Shown: piece by piece, positions 8,959-18,147 of the stretch
How the letters are laid out: each line of letters opens with the position of its first letter
How positions within the stretch are numbered: position 1 is the first letter of the stretch
Assembly (NCBI GenBank): GCA_963779225.1
Contig: CAVZWW010000001.1
Coordinates: 682,001 to 746,000, forward strand
Direction: 5' to 3'
DNA: 64,000 nucleotides
Source of the DNA: CAVPCZ01 sp963779225
Lineage (GTDB): Bacteria; Bacteroidota; Ignavibacteria; UBA10030; UBA6906
Made by a program: the position numbers and the translations under genes
Notes under the pieces: generated by a model
Told to the model about the DNA's origin: nothing
Seen by the model: the letters and a program-made list of their open reading frames with translations, nothing else
Databases searched by the model: none

Positions 8959-9277
8959 CGATGTTTCCTTTCGAACCCTGAAAAAATTTGGGTCTGCGAA
9001 TATTGTCCGCTGGCACCGCGAAATATACGCCATTGGCGGGCAACTATCAAGTTTGTGGAATACCCACCTCACGGCCTGTGCCGGCATGCGGAACATGGCG
9101 GGGTATGTCGATCAATGTATGCTCTTTGATGTCCGGCGGAGTTTTGTGACCACCGGGGGGCATGGCCGGGACGGGTTCCTGACGGCGCTGTTTAATGGCG
9201 TTTGCGTGTCTTCGTTCAGAAGGCACGCAGACGCCGTGCGGACCGGTAGGGAGACAGGCTGGCTGTATCCGCTGACC
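8959..9277. other. Intergenic region with minus-strand promoter
   Basis: About 320 bases between the first gene of the glycan operon and the end of the beta-helix gene, both minus strand. It contains one good promoter (9022-9050). The rest (9051-9277) shows no gene I can support and no clear hairpin terminator for the beta-helix gene. Confidence 0.5.
9022..9050 (-). promoter_or_regulatory. Promoter TTGATA-17-TATATT
   Basis: On the minus strand the -35 box TTGATA (9045-9050) and -10 box TATATT (9022-9027) are 17 bases apart. Transcription would start near 9015, leaving a leader of about 57 bases before the proposed TTG start at 8958. It would drive the six-gene glycan operon down to 1669. Confidence 0.65.
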
Positions 9278-11806
9278 CTATCGCAACAGAAGCATCTTCC
9301 GGGTTTCCCTATAGCTGTCCGTTTTCAAAACGTATATATACATACCGCTGGCCAACTGCCCGGCATCAAACACGACTTCATGCACTCCGGCTTCCTGCGG
9401 ACCCTCACGCAACACTGCGACTTCTGCGCCGGTGAGATCATAGACCTTGAGCACCACGTGTTCTTCCGCCGGCAGTGCGAATCGTATTTTTGTCTCGGGA
9501 TTGAAGGGATTCGGGTAGTTCTGGCTCAGCACGTGACGAACCGGGACGTCGTTCGCCCCGCCTCCCGCAGCTGCAAGCCCCAGTCGCGTGAGCATGATGT
9601 TGTCGAGCAGGTACACATCTCCCGCAGCCGCATAGGATGAGAACCAGAAACGCAGGTAGCCATCGGCGACGCTCCCGGTGAAACCCTCGGAGACGAATTC
9701 TATGGAGTACTCCCTCCAGGCCGTATCCACATCCACAAGATATGACCGTAATCCGTAGTTCGTGTATCCCTCACCGTTCTTCAGGACACTCACGTTGAAG
9801 TCCTGTCCCGCGCTTGACCGGGCGCTGAACGTAAGGCGATACCGTGTGGACGACACCAACGGGATTCCCAGATGAAAGAGTTGCATATTGTCGCCGGTCT
9901 GGGAAATGCTGATCTTTGCTGCAACGGCTCCTTCGAACGCTTCCGAACAGGGCGCAAAAGTACCGGAACCGTTCGTGAAAAATGTCCAGCCTGTCAGTCC
10001 GCCTTCAAAACTTCCGTTGTCCAAGAGATTGACGACCCGGTCGGTTTTGTCGGACAGCGTATTCGCCTTGCTCGGTCCGATATTCGGAGCCGGTCCTGTG
10101 TACGACGTATGGACACCGTCTCCGGTTTGCCATGACCGGGGGGCATCGAGTGTGATCGTGTTGTGGTCATAGTCGATCGCAGAGATTCTCACCGGTTCCG
10201 CGGTGCCTATGCGGATCTCATCTCCTTCGACTGCGCCGTATCCATCGCAAAAGAAATATGCGTCACCTACCGTGAGGGTTCTGGTATTCGCTCCGGAATT
10301 CGTGGCGACTGTCGCACATCGTCCCGCTTCGAGCGCGGGTGAGGACGGGCTCTGGGAGAAATCCCAGGATGTGTCAAATCCGACAGGATAGAATGGCGCG
10401 TTCACAAAGCGTGGATCCGCTTCAATACTGTGAGCTTCTTTCCCTTCAAGATACGCATAGCCGGGTGCGGTCGCGAGGACGTTTTGCCATTCTCTGAGAC
10501 CTCGTACGAAAAGATACCCGTCGTTCTGATCGTTTTGAAGCGAGATCTGTCCCGACTCACTGTAGTAGAGATTGTTGTCAAGGGCGAGCTGCTGACCCCA
10601 GTGGATCTGCGCGAGCAATACGCCTGCGTTGGGCTGTCCCACGAAGATATTGTTGATGACTGCGCGGCGATGCGCAACGATATTCCAGATGTGCAGGGCC
10701 GAATAGTCATTGCCGGATTGACTGCTGTTCGACCCCCTGTAGCTTTTGCGATTGTTCAGGAAGGTGTTGTTGTAGTAGTGATACCCATCATAGACTTTTC
10801 CACCCGTGTGATTATCCCAGAAGACATTGTCCCGCGCAATGACGTGTGCGGTGACATCTCCCGATCCCAGTTCGAAACCCGCCCCGCCCTGATCATCCGG
10901 TCCATCGAGCGGCCCGTCGTTGTCACCCGACGAACCGTGGAGGATATTCCCCTCAACAAGGATCAACGCCGCGCCCTTGAAGTCGATGCAGTTTTCCGCC
11001 GCGTTCCCGAGCCGATTGCCACGTATCACCGTACCGCGATTGTACGTGTTCTTGTGATCCGCATAGTTGGGTTCAAACTGGATGTTATCCTCTTCGAACG
11101 AAGTATCGATGACACAGTACTCGATCAGATTCCCCTGCAGTTGTGATCCTCCGTCGTCAGGAGAGATGATGACCACATTGCTCGCCCCCTGGGCATACAA
11201 CGTGTCATAGCGGAGCGTAACAAACCGCGGGGCGGTTCCGGCGATGACGATGCCCATCACCTGGCCTCTGATGAAGCAATGTTCCACGGTGATATATTTT
11301 CCCTCAGTCACAAGCCCCCGTGAATACGCGCGCTGGGTCCAGTATGTTGTCCGTGGATCTCCGGGCGCGACAATTTGACAATTCCGGACGGTGACATGGC
11401 TGCCGCTAATCCGGACCCAGTACGCCACCTTTCCGGGCATCGTCAGAAAGGCCTGGCTCTCTACGTGGATCCCGTCCAGCACGATATGGTCAACGGACAC
11501 AATGACCACTTCCAGACTCGAGGGAATGCCGTCAATGATGACACGATCCCGGGCATACCCGGCATAGACGATTTCCTTCCCCGCTTCACCGGCTCTTTGT
11601 GGCATGAGTTGTTCGTGGTATCGCCCCTGCATGACAAACACCGTGTCCCCGGGGACAAGAGAGGAACTCGCTTTTCCTATCGTGCGCCACGGCTGTTGTT
11701 GCGTCCCGGCGTTTGCATCGTTACCGGATTGAGAGACATAGTACACACCCGCGCTCGTCGTGTGGTATGCGACAAGGACCAGCAGCAAGAAGAACCCTTT
11801 GTTCAT
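9278..11806 (-). CDS. Secreted right-handed beta-helix protein with T9SS sorting domain
   Basis: A large exported protein of about 842 residues. The start is the ATG at 11806, giving a signal peptide (MNKGFFLLLVLVAYHTTSA); the longer open frame upstream lacks one. Next comes a parallel beta-helix (about residues 20-560) beginning YYVSQSGNDANAGT, with runs such as EEDNIQFEPN and ENCIDFKGA. A jelly-roll carbohydrate-binding-like module begins at NLLDNGSFEGGLTGWTF. The end is a T9SS type A domain (QNYPNPFNPETKIRF ... ETRKMLLLR). Beta-helix proteins of this kind are often polysaccharide lyases, epimerases or hydrolases on the cell surface. I cannot assign catalytic residues. It is paralogous to the gene at 18148-20979 but lacks that protein's FN3 module. 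Confidence 0.88.
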   Translation of the reverse strand: MNKGFFLLLVLVAYHTTSAGVYYVSQSGNDANAGTQQQPWRTIGKASSSLVPGDTVFVMQGRYHEQLMPQRAGEAGKEIVYAGYARDRVIIDGIPSSLEVVIVSVDHIVLDGIHVESQAFLTMPGKVAYWVRISGSHVTVRNCQIVAPGDPRTTYWTQRAYSRGLVTEGKYITVEHCFIRGQVMGIVIAGTAPRFVTLRYDTLYAQGASNVVIISPDDGGSQLQGNLIEYCVIDTSFEEDNIQFEPNYADHKNTYNRGTVIRGNRLGNAAENCIDFKGAALILVEGNILHGSSGDNDGPLDGPDDQGGAGFELGSGDVTAHVIARDNVFWDNHTGGKVYDGYHYYNNTFLNNRKSYRGSNSSQSGNDYSALHIWNIVAHRRAVINNIFVGQPNAGVLLAQIHWGQQLALDNNLYYSESGQISLQNDQNDGYLFVRGLREWQNVLATAPGYAYLEGKEAHSIEADPRFVNAPFYPVGFDTSWDFSQSPSSPALEAGRCATVATNSGANTRTLTVGDAYFFCDGYGAVEGDEIRIGTAEPVRISAIDYDHNTITLDAPRSWQTGDGVHTSYTGPAPNIGPSKANTLSDKTDRVVNLLDNGSFEGGLTGWTFFTNGSGTFAPCSEAFEGAVAAKISISQTGDNMQLFHLGIPLVSSTRYRLTFSARSSAGQDFNVSVLKNGEGYTNYGLRSYLVDVDTAWREYSIEFVSEGFTGSVADGYLRFWFSSYAAAGDVYLLDNIMLTRLGLAAAGGGANDVPVRHVLSQNYPNPFNPETKIRFALPAEEHVVLKVYDLTGAEVAVLREGPQEAGVHEVVFDAGQLASGMYIYVLKTDSYRETRKMLLLR

Positions 11807-12290
11807 CTCTTCATCCCTTTTTCCAACACTCCTTTTGTTGCCTGGTGACGTGACGTGGTTCAATCCATATGCCACGGATCACACTGTCGTTTCCTCAGGG
11901 TTTTGGGAAGGTTCGCACTACGGCACAAGGTTTTCGGGCAGGATCTACAGGATTGCGGCGATAGATTCTACAATGACGGGATCGGGAAGAAGGTGATGGG
12001 AAGGCGCGCTTTCGTCCCGTTCCCGTGAAACATGGGTGTGAAGAGGTGCAGGGCGATGGGAGTGCACCGATGTATCCTCATGCGTACATCCGGCGGCAGG
12101 CTTCAGAGAGCCGGGTGGAGTTCACGGGGATATGCGGGGACGCTTTCTTCTGAGCCGGCGGACGGGTACGGGGTCTTGAAACTTTGCGTGGTGTTGTGTA
12201 TGTTGATCAACACGTGACGACGGAAGGAAGAAAGTCGCCGTGGTTGTCTTCTGCCTGCAGGAACCACTTACGTGAAAAGGGAACACAGAA
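11807..12290. other. Divergent intergenic region
   Basis: About 480 bases between the divergent beta-helix gene and the GT2 gene. A plus-strand promoter is visible at 12176-12204. No convincing minus-strand promoter was found. No gene or RNA was recognised in 11,900-12,170. Confidence 0.5.
12176..12204 (+). promoter_or_regulatory. Promoter TTGAAA-17-TATGTT
   Basis: The -35 box TTGAAA (12176-12181) and -10 box TATGTT (12199-12204) are 17 bases apart. The expected start near 12211 gives an 80-base leader to the GT2 gene at 12291. Confidence 0.6.
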
Positions 12291-13202
12291 ATGCCAGCGG
12301 TGACAATCGGACTGCCCGTGTACAACGGAGAGGCGTTCGTCCGGCTGACGCTCGAGGCGGCGTTGAACCAGACCTTCGACGACTTTGAACTGCTTATCGG
12401 AGACAATGCTTCGACCGATTCCACGCTGGCGATTTGTTCCGAATTCGCTGCACGGGATCGGCGTGTGCGGATTCTCCGGTCCGAGGTGAACCAGGGCGCA
12501 GCGCCGAACTACAACCGGCTTGTCCGCAATGCGTCGGGCAGATATTTCAAGTGGCTGCCGCATGATGATCTCATCGCGCCGGCTTACCTGGAACGATGCG
12601 TGGGCTATCTTGAAGCGCATCCCGAAACCATTCTCTGCTATCCGGAAACAGTGGACATCGACGAACACGGGGATCGGCTCGACAGGGACCCCGAGGATGC
12701 CCTCGACGTAACGGACCTGCAGCCGTCCGTTCGATTCCGCCAGTACATTGAATCCTCGTACACCAACCGGCAGTGTAACGCGGTTCTGGGCGTGATCAGG
12801 ACGGCCGTGCTGCGTGAGACGCGTCTCATTGCCCCGTATGTCGCATCGGACAAAGTCCTGCTTGCGGAGCTCGCGTTGCGTGGTCCGTTCCACCAGCTCA
12901 GGGAAGAACTGTTCTTCAGGCGTTATCATGCCGCGGCCTCCCTGTCGCTGCATCCACAGCCTGAAGCGCGTGACAGGTGGTTCGATACGGGAAAGCGTTC
13001 CCCGCGCCTGTTTGTCCACTGGAACTGGTTTGCCGCGCACCTGGCATCCATTCACCATGCGCACCTCTCCCCGGCACAGAGCATGGCCTGTTATGCGCAG
13101 ATGCGGCGCTACGTGGGGCTGTACCGTTACAATCTCAAGGATGAACTCAAGGATATTCTCCGGACGAAGTTGCAGCGACCCACAAAGAAGGAGTCCCGAT
13201 GA
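12291..13202 (+). CDS. Glycosyltransferase family 2
   Basis: A 303-residue inverting GT-A glycosyltransferase. The N-terminal nucleotide-binding segment is TIGLPVYNGEAFVRLTLEA, the first acidic motif is GDNASTDST, and the metal-binding motif is LPHDDLIAP near residue 90. It transfers a sugar from a nucleotide donor to a lipid-linked or polymer acceptor on the cytoplasmic face. The start has AAAGGGAA about 8 bases upstream. The stop overlaps the next glycosyltransferase's start by 4 bases (ATGA), so the two are translationally coupled. The acceptor and donor are unknown. Confidence 0.9.
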   Translation: MPAVTIGLPVYNGEAFVRLTLEAALNQTFDDFELLIGDNASTDSTLAICSEFAARDRRVRILRSEVNQGAAPNYNRLVRNASGRYFKWLPHDDLIAPAYLERCVGYLEAHPETILCYPETVDIDEHGDRLDRDPEDALDVTDLQPSVRFRQYIESSYTNRQCNAVLGVIRTAVLRETRLIAPYVASDKVLLAELALRGPFHQLREELFFRRYHAAASLSLHPQPEARDRWFDTGKRSPRLFVHWNWFAAHLASIHHAHLSPAQSMACYAQMRRYVGLYRYNLKDELKDILRTKLQRPTKKESR

Positions 13203-14086
13203 ACGTGCGCGAGCTGCCGATGGTCTCCGTCGTGATCCCGGCATTCAACGCCGGAGGGCGGATCACCCGGCTCCTGGATTCGCTGGAAGCTCAGCACTAC
13301 CCGCGCGAGCGGTATGAGATCATCGTCGTTGACAATGACTCACAGGACGATACCAGGGAACGGGTTGCGAAGTATCCGGTGCTGCTGCTGGGCGAGAAAC
13401 GGCGGCGCAATCCCGGAATCGCGAGGAACGCCGGGGTGCAACGGGCCAGGGGTGAAGTCATAGCATTTATCGACGCGGATTGCATTGCCACGCCCGACTG
13501 GATTGCGGAAGCCGTCAAGGTGATACAAACTCAGGAGGCGGACCTTGTTGCCGGTAATATCCACTGGCTGTACTCCACGCCGCGCGGGGCCGCGGAAATT
13601 TTCGATTCCCTGGTGCATTTGCGCAATGACATCCATGCCCGGGAGAGCAACACCGCGGTGACCGCAAATCTCGTCGTCCGAAGCGCCGTATTTGCGAAGA
13701 CAGGACTGTTTCCGGAGTGGAAAGCTGCAGAAGATTATTCGTTCTGTCTGCGCGCTGCGGCCGCCGGTTTTCGAATGGTCTTCGGACCGGCCGTTCTCGT
13801 GCTCCACGAGACCAGGAAACTCTGGCCGCTGCTCCGTAAGGCGTGGCGGGTCGGTCGATACCACCACCACCTGGTAATAGTCGGCGGGTCGTCCGCAGAC
13901 GGATTTCTCGGGGATGCCCTGAAGGCCTTCATTCCGGGTTCGCGGAAGCATGTCCGGAAACTCGTTCGCGAACGGGGGACGCCGGACATGGAACCGTCCG
14001 TCACCCGCGTCTGGCTTGTTTCGTATCTCTACAACCTGGTCTGGGGATCTGCCGCGATTACCTCCCGCTTCCGCCGGGTCGAGTAG
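13199..14086 (+). CDS. Glycosyltransferase family 2
   Basis: A 295-residue GT2 enzyme with SVVIPAFNAGGRITRLLDSL at residues 10-29, VDNDSQDDTRE as the first acidic motif and AFIDADCIATPDW as the DxD region near residue 90. The late segment FPEWKAAEDYSFCLRA is the usual acceptor/base region (ED). A C-terminal basic and aromatic stretch (KLWPLLRKAWRVGRYHHH) may sit on the membrane. AAGGAG lies 6 bases before the ATG, inside the end of the upstream gene, with which it overlaps by 4 bases. It probably adds the sugar before or after that added by its partner (inference). Confidence 0.9.
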   Translation: MNVRELPMVSVVIPAFNAGGRITRLLDSLEAQHYPRERYEIIVVDNDSQDDTRERVAKYPVLLLGEKRRRNPGIARNAGVQRARGEVIAFIDADCIATPDWIAEAVKVIQTQEADLVAGNIHWLYSTPRGAAEIFDSLVHLRNDIHARESNTAVTANLVVRSAVFAKTGLFPEWKAAEDYSFCLRAAAAGFRMVFGPAVLVLHETRKLWPLLRKAWRVGRYHHHLVIVGGSSADGFLGDALKAFIPGSRKHVRKLVRERGTPDMEPSVTRVWLVSYLYNLVWGSAAITSRFRRVE

Positions 14087-14240
14087 AAATCTTTCCCCCT
14101 GATCTTTCCCTCCTTTTCCGCTTTTCAGTCTCCGGCGATGCGTCCGCGGCAGGATTCCATAATGCCAGGATGTGACACCCGACACAAGCGGCGCTGCCTC
14201 CGTGTGACCGCGGGCGTACTCGTGCCGGTGAACGCATCAT

Positions 14241-14269
14241 TTGACACTGACTCAGGTTGCACGTATATT
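14241..14269 (+). promoter_or_regulatory. Promoter TTGACA-17-TATATT
   Basis: A consensus -35 box TTGACA (14241-14246) and a TATATT -10 box (14264-14269) exactly 17 bases apart. Transcription from about 14276 would give a leader of about 180 bases to the secreted protein gene at 14456. Confidence 0.7.
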
Positions 14270-14315
14270 GAAAGTCAGTGAGCACCTCACCAAGGGAAAC
14301 AGATCGGTGTTTTTT

Positions 14316-14373
14316 CCCTGCACTTCCTGCGATTAGTGCAGGGATGTCGTGCCTGAGAAGCGTGCGGCATCCC
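14316..14373 (+). promoter_or_regulatory. Two overlapping leader hairpins, unknown RNA element
   Basis: Stem 1 pairs 14316-14324 (CCCTGCACT) with 14335-14343 (AGTGCAGGG): 9 perfect pairs around a 10-base loop. Stem 2 pairs 14341-14352 (GGGATGTCGTGC) with 14362-14373 (12 pairs, three of them G-U) around a 9-base loop. Both need the GGG at 14341-14343, so they cannot both form completely. No known riboswitch class was recognised. This could be a regulatory switch or merely tandem hairpins that stabilise the message. Confidence 0.4.
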
Positions 14374-14455
14374 CATACTGAGAGAGCATTCACATTTGAT
14401 GAGCGAGTGAAAAAGAGAGTCTTCTGGAGCAACACACTTTAGCAGGAGAGAAAAT

Positions 14456-16363
14456 ATGGAACGCATTGGCAACAGGCGAATGTGGAACGGGATTCTGGTC
14501 TCGGTCATAATCCTGGCAATGTTCGGAAGTACGGGGACAGGACAGGTGTTCAGGCATCCGCAGCCGGGGGATATCTATAAGGAGTACTCGCGCACAATGA
14601 TGGAATACTTCGAGTGGCGAGTGACGGACCCCAATGCCTCAAGTCCCTATATCCCGGACGCGTCATATCTCGAAAATGAAGTTCTCAGCATCAACATCGG
14701 GGATCTGGATGGCGCCATACGCGCCGAGGCGGTGATCGATCTCTGGCAGGGTCACGCCGGAACATATGGAAAAAAAATGCGTGTCAACGACCACGGCTGG
14801 ATTGATATTCCCGAACTCACCACAACGCCGGGTAACGGCCAGTGTTATAATAGCCAGTTTAACGTTGTTGTGGATGTGCCCTTGACTGATCTCGTCCAGG
14901 GGACCAACTATTTTACAGGCACGAATGCAGGGCAAACCTGCTACTCCTTCAACTGGGGGCAGCACGGATGGAATGGAATCATCTTCCGCATCTACTACGG
15001 TCCCGGCAAAGCGCACCCGACCGGGTCCATTACATCGCCCTCGGCAGGTTCTACCTTCGGTGAATTTCCCAACTTTTCAGCCACGGCGAGCAGTGGATCA
15101 GGCATTGAACGTGTTGATTTTCTTGCCTACTATGACGGGCTCGATACCGACGGCGACGGAGTATACGAAGACTGGCACTACTTCTATCACCGGGCCAAAA
15201 GCGAGTTTGATGTGAATATCAACGGACACGCCGGGACGGCATACGGTTCCCCGTACACCGTGAACTGGAACACCGAATTCGTTCCCGACCAGGTCCCCGG
15301 GGCCGTGAAGCTCATCGCACGCATAAAGGACAACAATGGCGTCTGGTTTGTCACCGACGCGGTGGAAAACCTCACGTTCGCGCGGAGCGGATCATCGGTG
15401 AGGGTATACCAGTCGTACGATGTTCCAGAAAACTTCTACGTCCGGAATTATGGATACCTCTCAAGCTCCTTCAATATTCCCCATGGAGTGGATCTTGGCT
15501 CGGCCACATCGGCCAGGGTTGTTCTTTCGACATGGAACGGCATCAGCGGGAACATACAGGCCGGGGCTGACTACTACTTCCGCGTCAACGGTTGGTATGC
15601 TCCCGAGTTCGGCGCAAATCATTTCTATTCTCTGGACTACCTCGATATTCCTCCATCTGAATTGAACGTGGGAGACAACACGTTCGCCATATACTCGGAA
15701 TCGATCAGCACGGGTCTCTGGGTCCACTGGCCCGGACCGCAGGTCGTGGTCCGGTATGGGGGCGACCCTGTCCCCATTCAACTCTCCGCCTTTTCCGCTC
15801 ACGCCCTCTCCGCATCAGCGGTTCGTCTGGATTGGACAACCCTGAGTGAGACCAACAACTACGGCTTCGAGGTGCAGAAATCGCAGTCGCAGCGGGAGAA
15901 CTTCGAACCGCTTCCGAACGGCTTCGTGGCCGGAAACGGAACAACGGTGACACCTCACACCTATACCTTTACCGATCTTCAAGTTACACCGGGTGTCTGG
16001 TACTACCGGCTCAAGCAGATAGACCTCGATGCGTCGGTGCACTACACGGAACCGGTCACGGTACATGTGGTCACGGGTGTCGACGAGCTTGGCGTTCCCG
16101 ACCGTGCCAACCTCGATCAGAATTACCCGAACCCGTTTAATCCGAGCACGGTGATTCGCTACGCCCTGACGCACAGGACAGCCGTGAAACTTGTGGTCTT
16201 CAACACCCTCGGCCAGCTTGTCGCCACGCTGTTCGACGGTGAACAGGGGCCGGGGTATCATGAAACCCGTTTTGATGCGGCGGGTCTGCCCGGTGGCGTA
16301 TATTTCTATCGTATCACCGCGGACGACTTCACGCAGACAAGAAAGTTGACGCTTCTGCGATAG
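14456..16363 (+). CDS. Secreted protein with T9SS type A sorting domain
   Basis: A 635-residue exported protein. The N-terminus has a signal peptide (residues 1-29, ending STGTGQ). An unrecognised beta-rich region of about 430 residues follows, including FRIYYGPGKAHPTGSI and an Ig-like stretch of the type found in carbohydrate-active secreted proteins. Then comes the common pre-sorting beta-sandwich (IQLSAFSAHALSASAVRLDW ... ETNNYGFEVQKS). It ends in the sorting domain (QNYPNPFNPSTVIRYAL ... TRKLTLLR). The sorting domain directs passage through the type IX pore and surface anchoring. AGGAG precedes the ATG. Its place among glycosyltransferases and beta-helix cargo suggests a surface role; no enzyme activity can be assigned. 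Confidence 0.88.
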   Translation: MERIGNRRMWNGILVSVIILAMFGSTGTGQVFRHPQPGDIYKEYSRTMMEYFEWRVTDPNASSPYIPDASYLENEVLSINIGDLDGAIRAEAVIDLWQGHAGTYGKKMRVNDHGWIDIPELTTTPGNGQCYNSQFNVVVDVPLTDLVQGTNYFTGTNAGQTCYSFNWGQHGWNGIIFRIYYGPGKAHPTGSITSPSAGSTFGEFPNFSATASSGSGIERVDFLAYYDGLDTDGDGVYEDWHYFYHRAKSEFDVNINGHAGTAYGSPYTVNWNTEFVPDQVPGAVKLIARIKDNNGVWFVTDAVENLTFARSGSSVRVYQSYDVPENFYVRNYGYLSSSFNIPHGVDLGSATSARVVLSTWNGISGNIQAGADYYFRVNGWYAPEFGANHFYSLDYLDIPPSELNVGDNTFAIYSESISTGLWVHWPGPQVVVRYGGDPVPIQLSAFSAHALSASAVRLDWTTLSETNNYGFEVQKSQSQRENFEPLPNGFVAGNGTTVTPHTYTFTDLQVTPGVWYYRLKQIDLDASVHYTEPVTVHVVTGVDELGVPDRANLDQNYPNPFNPSTVIRYALTHRTAVKLVVFNTLGQLVATLFDGEQGPGYHETRFDAAGLPGGVYFYRITADDFTQTRKLTLLR

Positions 16364-16721
16364 GGAAACGGCCGGCGGGCAAAGGTATCCGTTCCGGCCC
16401 CATGACGGGTGAGGAGGCGAGGGTCCTCAATTGAGTCCGGACTCTCTCCTCCTGCCTCTCCGGCCGATGCTCATGCCTTTTTACGTCATACAGTAACACT
16501 CACGTGGGATTGCAGTTTTCGTCTCACATTGGCATATTCGATGCACATCAGGCTGCATTGGTGGATTTCACGGAGTCCACACCTTCCTCCGATATCAGCA
16601 CTGACGTCGGGGGCGAACAGCATGTATCGGATGTTCTTCGTTTCAGGTCTTCAATCCCTTCGGTGTGTGGAAACTCACTGCCCCCGTCGCATCTTTTCCT
16701 CCCTTCCCGATTGAGATAATC
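16364..16721 (+). other. Intergenic region with promoter and a 12-base palindrome
   Basis: About 360 bases. It contains a perfect palindrome GAGTCCGGACTC at 16433-16444 (possible operator or weak terminator stem) and a promoter at 16510-16538. No open frame here resembles a protein. Confidence 0.45.
16510..16538 (+). promoter_or_regulatory. Promoter TTGCAG-17-CATATT
   Basis: The -35 box TTGCAG (16510-16515) and -10 box CATATT (16533-16538) are 17 bases apart. It would serve the glycosyltransferase at 16722 with a long leader of about 175 bases. Confidence 0.4.
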
Positions 16722-17729
16722 ATGCTCAGAGTCAACCTCCTTTCCCACATTCATGGACTAGGTCTGAACCGGTCCGTTGGCGTGCTCTCTGAGGCGTTAC
16801 GGTTCGCCGGTTTCCGGGTTTCCGTCACCACTTTCGACCACGATTGGCATCTCCGTGCCTGGAGAGCCAGGAAGCGGTTACCGAGGTTCTTCTCCCGTGG
16901 TCGTCATCACTACGACGTGAACATCTTTCTCGAGACCCCGGTGGCGGACTGGTTTCCGACCGCCCGGGTGAACTGCCTGATTCCCAACCCGGAATGGGTC
17001 CGGCAGGATGAAGTCGAAGTTCTGCCCAGGCTGGACTGGATTCTGTGCAAGACTCAAGATGCCTGGGAGAAATTCGAGCGTCTGGGATATCATGTGTTGA
17101 AACTCGGTTTTTCGAGCGTAGACCGGCACGCCCCGGCCGTGCGTCGTGAACCCGACTCCTGTGTCCACATTTCGGGGCGGAGCATGCAGAAGGGTACCTT
17201 CGTGCTATCTCAGGTGTGGGCCCGGCATCCGGAATGGCCAACACTCTCCGTGTACCAGCATAACAGGCACGTGGATACTGCGTCCGCGCCGAACATCCGG
17301 CGGGTGGAAGGCATCCAGGGGGATGGGGAGTTGCGTCGAATCCAGAACACTCACCCCATCCACATCTGTCCGTCGGAGGCGGAAGGATGGGGGCACTACA
17401 TCGTGGAAGCCATGAGCTGTAAGGCGGTCGTTGTGACGACCGACGCACCGCCCATGAACGAAATAGTGACACCGTCCAGGGGTGTTCTCGTTCCGTACAA
17501 CAGAGCTGAACCGCAGGGGCTCGGGATGAGTTACTACGTTGATGAACGGGCTCTGGAGGAAAAGATCGCTGGGGTGCTCCGGATGGGTCCCCGCGAACGG
17601 GATTCCCTGGGAGAGAATGCACGAAAGTGGTATGTCGAGAACGACCTGCACTTCCGGGAGCGTTTGAAGGCGCTTGTGGAGAAGATTGCAGACTCGCCAG
17701 GGGTTGGAACGAAGAACGGGAGTTTGTGA
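16722..17729 (+). CDS. Glycosyltransferase, GT-B fold (family 4-like)
   Basis: A 335-residue protein whose C-terminal half carries the GT4 donor-site pattern (HICPSEAEGWGHYIVEAMSC, then AVVVTTDAPPMNEIV). The first half is less conserved; it begins MLRVNLLSHIHGLGLNRSVG, where the glycine-rich acceptor loop is expected. The ATG at 16722 was chosen because similarity to the fold begins there; no strong ribosome site is visible. It stands alone between two T9SS cargo genes, and the cytoplasmic enzyme presumably contributes to the same glycan. It is short but not truncated at either end. Confidence 0.78.
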   Translation: MLRVNLLSHIHGLGLNRSVGVLSEALRFAGFRVSVTTFDHDWHLRAWRARKRLPRFFSRGRHHYDVNIFLETPVADWFPTARVNCLIPNPEWVRQDEVEVLPRLDWILCKTQDAWEKFERLGYHVLKLGFSSVDRHAPAVRREPDSCVHISGRSMQKGTFVLSQVWARHPEWPTLSVYQHNRHVDTASAPNIRRVEGIQGDGELRRIQNTHPIHICPSEAEGWGHYIVEAMSCKAVVVTTDAPPMNEIVTPSRGVLVPYNRAEPQGLGMSYYVDERALEEKIAGVLRMGPRERDSLGENARKWYVENDLHFRERLKALVEKIADSPGVGTKNGSL

Positions 17730-18147
17730 TGGGAAGTCAGGCGGGCCTTTTCATAGTATTTCCGGCCCCGAGCATTAAAAAGCTTCAATGTAGGCGGTAT
17801 TCCTTGCATATGACTCCCCGGGACCGTAAATTAGACGCTATATTTTAACCCAGAAGAAGAGATGAGCCCACCTAACGTTGTTTCTCAGGCGATGTTCCAA
17901 TCATCTTTTTCGTTATTTCCCATTCCAGCAGTTGTACCGGCGGTTTACCCGTGCACGGGACCACCACGCAGAAGTGTTTAGTAGCCGCTTAGCAGATGGA
18001 AACACGGGAGGGTATCGGGTATAGCGGCTCACGTTCTGCAATAAGGAAGACAAAGCGCTGTTTGCGCGACAGAAATCTGTAACGGTGGCATCCGGCGTGC
18101 GGGTGCTGAGAGAATTGTCAAGAGGAATAAACGAGAGGAATGAGCAC
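17730..18147 (+). other. Promoter and long leader before beta-helix gene
   Basis: About 420 bases. A promoter lies at 17804-17832 and a second TATATT at 17839-17844. The leader (from about 17839) contains a perfect 12-base palindrome CCCGTGCACGGG at 17948-17959 and a GCATCC/GGGTGC hairpin just before the gene. No gene recognised. Confidence 0.45.
17804..17832 (+). promoter_or_regulatory. Promoter TTGCAT-17-TAAATT
   Basis: The -35 box TTGCAT (17804-17809) and -10 box TAAATT (17827-17832) are 17 bases apart. It is co-directional with the beta-helix gene at 18148, leaving a leader of about 310 bases. Confidence 0.5.

Larger units (their letters stand above)
14087..14455 (+). other. Promoter and structured leader before a T9SS cargo gene
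   Basis: About 370 bases without a gene. It holds a near-consensus promoter (14241-14269). The roughly 180-base leader that follows has two strong potential RNA hairpins (14316-14343 and 14341-14373), described separately, and an AGGAG site just before the next start. Confidence 0.6.

Noticed and set aside
12207..13244. 345-codon minus-strand frame over the GT2 gene
   Set aside because: Shadow of a recognised glycosyltransferase.
16433..16444. Palindrome GAGTCCGGACTC as a terminator
   Set aside because: Stem only 6 bp with no loop or T run; not reported as a terminator.
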